From: Eubacterium sp.
GTDB taxonomy: Bacteria; Bacillota; Clostridia; Lachnospirales; Lachnospiraceae
Length of the DNA stretch: 51,651 nucleotides
Assembly: GCA_003486385.1 (NCBI GenBank)
Contig: DNFT01000110.1
Span: 1 to 51,651, forward strand
Reading direction: 5' to 3'
Position numbers and translations under genes: made by a program. Positions 1 to 7,307 of this stretch are shown piece after piece. Every line of letters begins with the position of its first letter. Position 1 is the stretch's first letter. The notes under the pieces are model-generated. The model searched no databases. It saw only the letters and a program-made list of their open reading frames with translations, and was not told the DNA's origin.

Positions 1-99
1 AACCCGTTAGAATTTTCAGGGTTGTTTTACTGTTCAGTTATCAAAGAACCTTGTCGCTTTCTGTGAGTTCTTGTCGTTCTCAGCAGTGAAAGCTTATTC
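1..99 (-). other. Transcribed leader running out of the left edge, probably of an rRNA operon
   Basis: On the minus strand this stretch lies downstream of three tandem promoters and contains the string GTTCTTTGATAACTGAAC (complement of 33-50). Strings of the type GTTCTTTGAAAACTGAAC are common in rRNA leaders and spacers of Firmicutes. No start codon with a good ribosome site is seen. I infer that a 16S rRNA gene begins just beyond position 1, but the gene itself is not in the window, so another highly expressed transcript is possible. Confidence 0.5.
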
Positions 100-128
100 A
101 TATTAGCATAATCAGTTTTATTTGTCAA
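100..128 (-). promoter_or_regulatory. Sigma-A promoter, proximal of three tandem leftward promoters
   Basis: Minus-strand TTGACA (123-128) and TAATAT (100-105) are separated by exactly 17 bases. The region upstream is A/T-rich, like an UP element. The promoter would fire left out of the window. Confidence 0.75.
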
Positions 129-273
129 GAACTTTTTTAACTTTTTTTCAAAACCTTGTCTAACCACTCTGTTCCCAGGTAAGTTATAAGTTCCAAACCT
201 AATGCCGGACAGATGAACCTCTTTATCAGAAGTCACTGCCTTAACTGATTTCCTCTCGTTGAGGACGTGTTAT

Positions 274-302
274 ATAATAACATGTCACCGGAGGGTTGTC
301 AA
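274..302 (-). promoter_or_regulatory. Sigma-A promoter, middle of three tandem leftward promoters
   Basis: Minus-strand TTGACA (297-302) and TATTAT (274-279) are 17 bases apart. A long A/T tract (303-340) lies directly upstream. The 150-170-base spacing from the other two promoters resembles the stacked promoters of rRNA operons. Confidence 0.75.
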
Positions 303-411
303 CAGTTTTTTTAAGAATTTTTTCTTTTTTCAAAAAACTGTTTACAATTCATTCCGGATTGCTTTCGCGCACCGGACGTCTTGCTAATGCCTTGTTTTTC
401 AAGGCTTGTTC

Positions 412-440
412 ATACTAACATATTATTCCAGATTTGTAAA
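412..440 (-). promoter_or_regulatory. Sigma-A promoter, distal of three tandem leftward promoters
   Basis: Minus-strand TTTACA (435-440) and TAGTAT (412-417) are 17 bases apart. Just downstream, a small perfect hairpin (GCCTTG/CAAGGC, 389-405) would form in the transcript. It is weaker than the two promoters that follow it. Confidence 0.5.
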
Positions 441-544
441 GCTTTATTTTAAAGTAAGTTTTTGGACGTATTTTGCTTGAATTGTTTGAATTTTCTGATT
501 TTAGAAAAAATATCAATCAGCTATTTTTTTCACCACCTTAAATC

Positions 545-592
545 AAAAAAAGGTGCGGATAACAGCAACACGTCACTGCCATCCACACCTTT
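545..592 (-). terminator. Intrinsic terminator after the GH28 gene
   Basis: On the minus strand the arms at 581-592 and 549-560 pair (AAAGGTGTGGAT with ATCCGCACCTTT, one wobble) and run into a T tract (545-551). It closes the pectin-enzyme transcript. Between it and the GH28 stop at 756 I see nothing else. Confidence 0.8.
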
Positions 593-755
593 TATAGAAT
601 TGTTGTACCCGTGTCAATATGTGCAATCTAACTGCATAACGCAAGCACAGCACATACATGTTTACCTGCATTTACACCTACATACTCAATTTCACATGTC
701 AACATGTATATACTACCTATTTGCATGCCTGCATATCTGTCATGCATATACACCT

Positions 756-2345
756 CTACTTGCTCACAACAGAGTCAACATTGATAAGCTCATAAGGTTC
801 ACCCTCTGCGCCATTTACAGACACATTGACAAGCTTAAGATTCTTGACGTTGGCTGCCACTATTCCACGCTTGCTGGAGGCATCACAGCCAAGCATCATT
901 GCTGCCACTCCGGATTTAGCGTCCTCTGCGTAATCAATATGGACATTCTCCATTGTAACCTCAGCTATCTTCTGCTCCGGAAGTCCATATATATATGCTC
1001 CTGCCACATGACAATTATGACACTCTATATTCTTAAACGTAAGTCTGTCTATTCTTGGTGTTCTGTCATCCACCGGCAACGGATTCTTGCTGCCGACATA
1101 CTCTGTCTTCCCATCCGGATCACAGAAATAGAAGCTGTTGACAACAAACGGTGTCATGACATTGTCCATCTTGATATTCTCAAATGTTATATTATCAAGC
1201 ACAGAATCCTTGCCACGGCCTCTTCTTGTCTTAACCCTGAGGCCTCTGTCCGTATTTAAGAAAATGCAGTCCTTGATTTTTACATCGTGCACACCGGCTG
1301 CAATCTCACTTCCCACAGTTACTGCGCCATGGCCATCACGCATGCATGACTGGCGTATAAGCATGTCTGAGGTAGGAACCTTGTGTTTCCTGCCCATATA
1401 AATCTTGCCGGACTTAATGGCGATGCAGTCATCACCCACTGAAAAATACACACCGACAATCTCAACCCCTGTACATGATTCAGGGTCAAGTCCATCCGTA
1501 TTGTGTGAATTTGCAGGATTAATCACCTTCAAATCAACGAATCTGATATTATCCGTAAAATACGGATGTAATGTCCATGACGGTGAATTTGTCACCGTCA
1601 CGCCATGAAGCAGGACATTCTTGCAATGGCTTATGAACACAAGCCTTGGTCTCCATGCAATCTTTCTTATCTTAGCGTCCTTCCACCAGTTGTCAAAGCT
1701 TGCACAGCCATCTATTGTTCCTTCACCTGTGATTACAACATTCTCCACATTGATTCCTGTTATGATTCCCGTGAAGCAGTCAAGAGGATTTCCCTCCCAG
1801 GTGCCAAGGTTATACTCATCCTTCTCATCGTAGCTCTGTATCATTCCCGGAAGTATTCCGAATCTCTCTCTCTCGGTAAATGCAGAAAGCACCGCATCCT
1901 TTGCAAGGTCAAGTACAAGATTGCTCTTTAAGAAAAGTGTTGTTATCTTGTACGTTCCAGCCGGCACGTACACTCTTGCGTTCTCCGGACATGCCATGAT
2001 AGCAGTCTGTATAGCCAAGGTGTCATCATGCTCACCATTTCCATAGGCACCAAAATCACGCACGTTGAGTGTAACGTACTCAAAATCAGTGTGCACGCTC
2101 AGGCTGCCCTTGTTTGCCTCATTTCTTGTGCCGGCATCGCCTGCCTGTGCACTCTCCACTACCTCAATATTATAGTCCGTGCCCGGCAGAAGACCATATA
2201 TAGATGTAATTACACGATTGGTTGACTGTGTGTACACTCCATTTATATATATATCGTAGTTATTGACATCCGTATAAAAAATGCCGGTATCTTTAAGCTC
2301 TATGCAGACATTTCGCGATGTCTTTGCAACTAATCCAAGTTCCAT
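756..2345 (-). CDS. Intracellular polygalacturonase (pectinase), glycoside hydrolase family 28
   Basis: It hydrolyses alpha-1,4 links between galacturonic acid residues of pectin oligosaccharides, probably from the chain end. The 529-residue protein has a fibronectin-III-like N-terminal part (about 1-90) followed by a right-handed beta-helix (about 91-525). GH28 catalytic motifs are present in order: NTDG at 282-285, GDD at 304-306, GHG at 338-340 and RVK at 370-372. There is no signal peptide, so it should act in the cytosol on imported fragments. GGAG six bases before the ATG supports the start. It is the last of three minus-strand pectin genes (CE12, GH105-like, GH28). The N-terminal module plus intracellular location resembles exo-acting bacterial GH28 enzymes; endo or exo action cannot be settled from sequence alone. 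Confidence 0.9.
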   Translation of the reverse strand: MELGLVAKTSRNVCIELKDTGIFYTDVNNYDIYINGVYTQSTNRVITSIYGLLPGTDYNIEVVESAQAGDAGTRNEANKGSLSVHTDFEYVTLNVRDFGAYGNGEHDDTLAIQTAIMACPENARVYVPAGTYKITTLFLKSNLVLDLAKDAVLSAFTERERFGILPGMIQSYDEKDEYNLGTWEGNPLDCFTGIITGINVENVVITGEGTIDGCASFDNWWKDAKIRKIAWRPRLVFISHCKNVLLHGVTVTNSPSWTLHPYFTDNIRFVDLKVINPANSHNTDGLDPESCTGVEIVGVYFSVGDDCIAIKSGKIYMGRKHKVPTSDMLIRQSCMRDGHGAVTVGSEIAAGVHDVKIKDCIFLNTDRGLRVKTRRGRGKDSVLDNITFENIKMDNVMTPFVVNSFYFCDPDGKTEYVGSKNPLPVDDRTPRIDRLTFKNIECHNCHVAGAYIYGLPEQKIAEVTMENVHIDYAEDAKSGVAAMMLGCDASSKRGIVAANVKNLKLVNVSVNGAEGEPYELINVDSVVSK

Positions 2346-2553
2346 TTAATCTCCATTCTGCAGGTGTTCTAAATTAACTCCTCGTTAATAACCGCTATGC
2401 TGCACCTGCCCGCATACGGCATCAAAATCATATATTAAATCAAGGATGAAATTCATATATTAATCGTCATCCCATAATTTTCAGCTATCCGGCTATATAT
2501 GCCTGATGCTTTCCATCCTAAACAACCCTTCACCGTTAAACCAGATGTCTCTC

Positions 2554-3249
2554 TTAAGCTATATACGCCTCATACTTCTCAGCAAGCACAACCTTAAGTG
2601 CACATGCCTTTAATAAAGCAAGGGACATAACCTCATTCGCCTCCTGATTGCAAAAAAGCGGAACATGCTCTGCTCCAACGCCGGCAGGCATCCTGTTCAC
2701 ACGCTGCCATGCTGCGTTCACAAGCTTCTTAAGCTCATCGCGGAAAATGTCTACCAGTGAACGGTAGAGCTCATATACAGGCTGTGCTATAGCTGCTATC
2801 GCATCAACAAGTGAGAGCATGAACAGCGCCTCCTGCATTTCATCCCTGTCCTGTTCCTTAAGAGCGGCAAATCTGACAGTAATGGCATGATAGTGTTCCT
2901 TTCCGCCAAAATAAGTCTCATAATTCATGTCAAAAGCAAGCCCCATATTCTTATCAGACTTCTCAAGCGCTGTAATAATGTTCTTATACTCCTCATCACC
3001 TGTTATGGCAAATGCGGTATATAAAAGATTCTGTGCAGACGGATACTCGAAGCCGTCAACTGTCGCCTCCGCCTCCTTCATCTGCTCTGCCTTGCTTACT
3101 ATAAGCTTTCCAAGCTCCTCCTTCTGTGCATTATCCGATGAAAGAATGTTGTATTCCCATACAGCACAGCTCACTATAACTCCCTCTGCAGGTCCCATCT
3201 TGTCAACAGGCATATCCCGCAGCTTCTCAATAATCTCATTCGTTGTCAT
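2554..3249 (-). CDS. Short GH105-like (unsaturated rhamnogalacturonyl hydrolase-like) helical protein
   Basis: The 231-residue protein is mostly alpha-helical and has no signal peptide. A central stretch (about 95-125, containing NYETYFGGKEHY) resembles the part of GH105/GH88 six-hairpin enzymes where an aromatic-rich segment precedes the next helix pair. Classical GH105 enzymes are about 350-380 residues, so this is roughly two thirds of the fold, and I cannot place the usual catalytic Asp with confidence. AAGGAAG seven bases before the ATG is a good ribosome site, so it looks like an expressed gene rather than a remnant. Its position between a CE12 esterase and a GH28 enzyme supports a pectin role. 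It could be a diverged hydrolase, a binding protein or an unrelated helical protein. Confidence 0.45.
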   Translation of the reverse strand: MTTNEIIEKLRDMPVDKMGPAEGVIVSCAVWEYNILSSDNAQKEELGKLIVSKAEQMKEAEATVDGFEYPSAQNLLYTAFAITGDEEYKNIITALEKSDKNMGLAFDMNYETYFGGKEHYHAITVRFAALKEQDRDEMQEALFMLSLVDAIAAIAQPVYELYRSLVDIFRDELKKLVNAAWQRVNRMPAGVGAEHVPLFCNQEANEVMSLALLKACALKVVLAEKYEAYIA

Positions 3250-3445
3250 AATTCATCTTCCTTTCAACTTTTTAGAAATCTATTTTCGTTTCATATATTG
3301 GTGCCGTTATATATTTATCCAAAAAAAACTCAGTAACCGGTTGCATACAGGCTTGTTCTGACAGTTACGTAATGCCGGCTATCAAATAGCTTATTAACCG
3401 CGCCGTGTCATACATGCTTATTCTAACCAGCCTTGCCCGATACTA

Positions 3446-4180
3446 TTAATCGATAAGCAGTGCCGCATCCTCTTTCACATCATCCGGATTCACCAACATG
3501 TCGCGGTATGGACTTGAAAGCTGTGCTATTCCTGCGGCGATAAGCTCTGCAAATGCAACCGCCCCCGCATATTGAAGATGTGTATTGTCTGTCTTTCCAT
3601 CAGGGAAATTAGGAAATTCTCCAGGTGCCAGATGCATGAACCACTTGCGGCTGGCCATGTCCCCAGCCTTCTCTATCTTCCTGCGGCTCATTGTGCACAG
3701 GTCAATCACCGGCACGTCGCACTCTCTGCCGACCTCCAACATTGCTTGAGGGTATGTAAGGTGTGTATTATCCACCAGCTTCCCCTCCTCTGCGAACAAG
3801 CGTCTGTACAGCGGTGTGATTAGAAGCGGATATGCCCCTGCATTACGCGCGATATCTATGAATGTTCTGAGATTTTCCTTAAATGTAGTCTGCGGATCTG
3901 TATATCTTAACGGGTCATTCTTCTCATCATTATGTCCAAACTGGATAAAAAGGAAATCGCCTTTGCGGATATTCTCCTTGATAAATTCCAATCTTCCCTC
4001 ATCTATGAAGCTCTTCGTGCTTCTTCCGTTTTCAGCACGATTGACAATAAGTATCTCCTTCTTCACAAATAACGAAAATCCCTGTCCGATACCACACTGC
4101 GGATAGCTTGTAAAATCATTCTGCTTCACCGTTGAATCCCCTGCCCAGAAAATTCTAGGCATTTCCGACAATAATTCCAT
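3446..4180 (-). CDS. Rhamnogalacturonan acetylesterase, carbohydrate esterase family 12 (SGNH hydrolase)
   Basis: It removes acetyl groups from rhamnogalacturonan fragments so that hydrolases can proceed. The 244-residue protein shows the SGNH blocks: GDST with nucleophile Ser16, a Gly in the block near 52 (NGRSTK), GHND with Asn84, and DNTH with Asp198 and His201. No signal peptide is present, which implies a cytosolic enzyme. GAGGA lies before the ATG. It is first of the three minus-strand pectin genes and has its own promoter candidate at 4266-4294. Length and motifs match RhgT/YxiM-type enzymes. Confidence 0.88.
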   Translation of the reverse strand: MELLSEMPRIFWAGDSTVKQNDFTSYPQCGIGQGFSLFVKKEILIVNRAENGRSTKSFIDEGRLEFIKENIRKGDFLFIQFGHNDEKNDPLRYTDPQTTFKENLRTFIDIARNAGAYPLLITPLYRRLFAEEGKLVDNTHLTYPQAMLEVGRECDVPVIDLCTMSRRKIEKAGDMASRKWFMHLAPGEFPNFPDGKTDNTHLQYAGAVAFAELIAAGIAQLSSPYRDMLVNPDDVKEDAALLID

Positions 4181-4265
4181 CTTATATTCCTCTTTTCTTT
4201 TCCAACCGGTTCTGTCTTAATCAGTACTCCTCATTCATACTGTTCTCATCACTTACCCGGTTATA

Positions 4266-4294
4266 ATATTATTTGAATCCTTAGTCCGCTGCAA
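4266..4294 (-). promoter_or_regulatory. Candidate sigma-A promoter for the CE12-led pectin genes
   Basis: Minus-strand TTGCAG (4289-4294) and TAATAT (4266-4271) are 17 bases apart, about 85 bases upstream of the CE12 start. Confidence 0.5.
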
Positions 4295-4628
4295 GCTCAA
4301 TGTCATTCGTATCATGCCGCCTTATCAGGCTTGCAGCAATTATAAAAGCAAAAATAGCGTATTAATCTGTCTTATGACAATTTTTCCGTATTTTTGTACC
4401 ACATACATTGTTATTTTACTACATTTACATTGATTTTTCAATCTCCGTGCTAACTTTTATCGACAATTTAATGCTCCTGAAGTTATGTTATTTTTATATG
4501 GTAATTTTATATATGTTTTTATTCTTAAACATAGCCTGATGTAATGATGTTGAGGTCGCAGCCTTCCCACCGACAGAGCGGATCGGGGACTTTACCCATT
4601 AAAAACATATGCCACAAGGTACACAACG
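4295..4628. other. Intergenic stretch with no gene seen
   Basis: A/T-rich DNA between the CE12 promoter and the terminator of the sugar transporter operon. It includes a short GCAAGC/GCTTGC inverted repeat near 4291-4335. No ORF with a ribosome site is seen on either strand. Confidence 0.5.
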
Positions 4629-4662
4629 AAAAAAGGGTTCCGGGGGACATCCCCGAAACCCT
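4629..4662 (-). terminator. Intrinsic terminator of the sugar ABC transporter operon
   Basis: Minus-strand AGGGTTTCGGGG pairs with the CCCCGGAACCCT side of the stem (4634-4662, loop near 4647-4650) and is followed by six T residues (complement of 4629-4634). It is about 40 bases after the permease stop codon. Confidence 0.88.
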
Positions 4663-4703
4663 AAGCTTTATATCACACAAATTATGCGATTCCTATTACG
4701 AAA

Positions 4704-5570
4704 TCACTCTTTTACGGCACCTACGTTGATACCCTGTACAAAGTAATCCTGGCAGAATGGATATAAAATCATGAATGGAATGATAGCCACAATAACGGCT
4801 GCATTCTGAAGTGCATTCGTAGAAATAGTATCATCTGTAGGAAGGTCACTATCCATAACCATACTACGCAGCTTCATCTGGAAGTTAAATAACTTATTGT
4901 TAGTTACATAAATCTTGAAGTTGGTGTAATCGTTCCAGTAGGTAACTGAAAACATAAGTCCAATAGCTGCAAGAGCTGCCTTTGAAAGAGGAAGAACGAT
5001 TGTGAGGAAGGTTCTCATCGGAGAACATCCATCAATCTCGGCTGCCTCGAAAAGTGACTCAGGAATACCCTCAAAGAAGTTTCTCATGAGCACAAGGTTA
5101 TATACGTTGATACCAAGCGGAAGGATAACTGACCACAATGTATCTGTTAAGTGCAGATTCATCATAACGATGTATGTAGGAATCATACCGCCTGAGAAAA
5201 GCATTGTGAAGAGAAGTAACCATGAGAACAAGGTTCTGCCCGGCATCTCCCACTGAATAAGTACATAAGCTCCCAATGTTGAAAGGAGAAGTCCTAAAAA
5301 TGTACCTGCTACTGTTACAAGTAATGAAACAAGGAATGGTCTGTAAAGAGTCACACTGGTCACAATTGACTTATAGGCTGAGAATGTAAACTTCTCAGGC
5401 CAGAGTCTAAGACCATATCCTGCTGCTGAGTCGAATGAGTCGACAAGCACCTTCACAAGCGGAAAAAGTATCAGCAGTGAAATAATGATAAACAAAATTG
5501 TATTAAAAACTGCAAAAGGAGTAATTTTGTTCTTCGGTTTTACATAAACATATTTCTTTTCATCTTCCAT
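4704..5570 (-). CDS. Carbohydrate ABC transporter permease, LplC/YtcP type
   Basis: This is the second membrane subunit of a CUT1-type sugar importer. The 288-residue protein has six predicted membrane segments and the permease EAA loop (EAAEIDGCSPMRTF then LP, about 185-205) that docks the ATPase. GGAGG nine bases upstream supports the start. It lies 14 bases after the partner permease, so the two are co-transcribed, and ends at a strong terminator. No ATPase gene is in the operon, which is usual for this subfamily because a shared MsmX-like ATPase elsewhere serves several importers. Position beside GH28 and CE12 suggests pectin-derived oligosaccharides as cargo; that is inference. Confidence 0.9.
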   Translation of the reverse strand: MEDEKKYVYVKPKNKITPFAVFNTILFIIISLLILFPLVKVLVDSFDSAAGYGLRLWPEKFTFSAYKSIVTSVTLYRPFLVSLLVTVAGTFLGLLLSTLGAYVLIQWEMPGRTLFSWLLLFTMLFSGGMIPTYIVMMNLHLTDTLWSVILPLGINVYNLVLMRNFFEGIPESLFEAAEIDGCSPMRTFLTIVLPLSKAALAAIGLMFSVTYWNDYTNFKIYVTNNKLFNFQMKLRSMVMDSDLPTDDTISTNALQNAAVIVAIIPFMILYPFCQDYFVQGINVGAVKE

Positions 5571-5584
5571 TATCGATTACCTCC

Positions 5585-7126
5585 TTAAACAATTCCACGA
5601 CCGCGCACCTTCTTGGATGCGTAGTTACATATCAATACAAGAATACAGCTTACAACGGATCTGAAGAGACCAACCGCTGTTGTATAACCGTATGACGGAG
5701 TACCTGAACCGAATGTCTGACGATATGTGTATGTCTGAAGAACATCTGCCTTAGGTCTTACTGTATCGTTATACAATACGAATACTGACTCGAAAAGGTT
5801 CATAACCTTAGCAAGGTTAAGAATAAATACTGTAATAATTGTATTAGCAAGAGCAGGAAGAGTGATGTATCTCATTCTGTTCATTCTGTTAGCACCATCG
5901 ATCTGAGCTGCCTCATAGAGGTCAGGGCTGATTCCTGAAAGTGTTGCGAGGAAGAGGATTGTTCCCCAGCCTGTATCCTTCCAGATATTGATTATAAAGT
6001 ATACCGGTCTCCAGTTAGAAAGTGATGTAAGGAAGCTGACCGGCTTATCAACAAGACCAAACTTTAACAGGAGTGCATTCACAACACCTGTTGAGGAAAT
6101 AACTGCGTTACCGGCAGCATCAACTACAGCCTGTCCTGTTGCAGGATCCATAACTGTAACCTGTGACTCTGAAAGAATCATCTTGAAGAGAGAAGCAACA
6201 ACTACCCATGACATGAAATGTGGAAGGTAGATGATTGTCTGAACCGTCTTCTTGAAGTGGATATTCTTCATCTCATTGAGAAGAAGCGAGATGAGAACTG
6301 CCATAAATGTATTAAGAATTAACTTAATGATTGAGAGATACAGTGTGTTGGTAAACGCTGTCATGAACTGCTGGCTCTTAAGCTTACCTAACTCTGTAAG
6401 TCCGAACATGTTAACGAAGTTAGCTATACCTGAATAGTAAGGCTGAAGACCTGACTTATACTCTGTAAAAGCATATCTTAAACCTAACATAGGTAAATAG
6501 TTAAAAATAACAAGGAAAACCAAAACCGGTAAGAGCATTACATAGAACCATCTGTAGATGTACATTCTTCTCCAAATGCTCTTGGAATTTCCCAGGAAAT
6601 GAGGATCTACCTCAGGCTTTTTCTTTAACTTATAAACGTCAAGGAAAACACCTGCAACACCTACGATTGTACCGATAATTACAATCGGGAGGCCAAGTCC
6701 CACCTCCATATTAGGGGCTCCATGCCAACCGCATGTATTGTTATATGCTACACCAAATACTACAGCTGAAAGAACAGTTGTAATAATTGAAATTTTTTCA
6801 TACTTAACCGCACAGAGGATAATGGACGCTGCAAGAAGTGCCATAAATAAATACCATACCCACTGATGCTCATAGTTCATCATACCGAACGAGTTGTAAT
6901 AATCTACTACCTTGTACCCCAATGCCGCATCATACTTCATTGCAGGGGTTAATTTGTCATAATCTGAATTCTGAATAAACGGAAACATACCGCCAACAAA
7001 CGAAATAACCGCACCAGCTATTGCAATAGGTCTTATGTTGCGCTCCTCGCGTCTTACCTGCCATCCACAGCCCGGGCATTTCTTCGCCTTCTTAGGTATC
7101 TCGGTTCCACATGCTTTACATAACAT
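5585..7126 (-). CDS. Sugar ABC permease (LplB type) with N-terminal zinc ribbon and extra membrane domain
   Basis: The C-terminal part (about 190-513) is an LplB-type permease with six membrane segments and an EAA loop (EAAQIDGANRMNRM). It is preceded by an unusual extension: a zinc ribbon (Cys3, Cys6, Cys17, Cys20) and about four membrane helices (about 30-170). The usual LplB is near 300 residues; this one is 513. I place the start at the ATG at 7124-7126, because AGGAAGG lies eight bases before it. An in-frame TTG two codons upstream would sit almost on the ribosome site. The extension could sense something or belong to a separate function fused here. The pair with the next gene forms the membrane channel of the importer. 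Confidence 0.88.
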   Translation of the reverse strand: MLCKACGTEIPKKAKKCPGCGWQVRREERNIRPIAIAGAVISFVGGMFPFIQNSDYDKLTPAMKYDAALGYKVVDYYNSFGMMNYEHQWVWYLFMALLAASIILCAVKYEKISIITTVLSAVVFGVAYNNTCGWHGAPNMEVGLGLPIVIIGTIVGVAGVFLDVYKLKKKPEVDPHFLGNSKSIWRRMYIYRWFYVMLLPVLVFLVIFNYLPMLGLRYAFTEYKSGLQPYYSGIANFVNMFGLTELGKLKSQQFMTAFTNTLYLSIIKLILNTFMAVLISLLLNEMKNIHFKKTVQTIIYLPHFMSWVVVASLFKMILSESQVTVMDPATGQAVVDAAGNAVISSTGVVNALLLKFGLVDKPVSFLTSLSNWRPVYFIINIWKDTGWGTILFLATLSGISPDLYEAAQIDGANRMNRMRYITLPALANTIITVFILNLAKVMNLFESVFVLYNDTVRPKADVLQTYTYRQTFGSGTPSYGYTTAVGLFRSVVSCILVLICNYASKKVRGRGIV

Positions 7127-7219
7127 TAGCAATACCTTCCTTTACGAAAAATGTATAGTTATTTGAAAAGTTGCCGAAGCAACAATTATTTAGATTATCA
7201 ACGCCTTTACCTTGAAATA

Positions 7220-7247
7220 CTGCCGGGAACCTGATGGCTCCCGACAG
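7220..7247 (-). other. Stem-loop between the binding-protein gene and the permease genes
   Basis: Arms CTGTCGGGAGCC and GGTTCCCGGCAG pair on the minus strand around an ATCA loop. No T tract follows. By analogy with other binding-protein operons it may stabilise the upstream mRNA or slow readthrough, so that binding protein exceeds permease; this is inference. Confidence 0.55.
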
Positions 7248-7307
7248 TCCCATATCTTACATAATTAATTATTCTTGAGCCACTCGCAAATAACTACCAG
7301 AAGATAA

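Noticed and set aside
27..236. Open frame on the minus strand in the promoter/leader region
   Set aside because: It overlaps a consensus promoter and a leader-like sequence and has no ribosome site; composition is non-coding.
462..1259. Long plus-strand frame
   Set aside because: It lies opposite the terminator and the 3' part of the GH28 gene, has no ribosome site and gives a Cys/His/Leu-rich nonsense-like translation.
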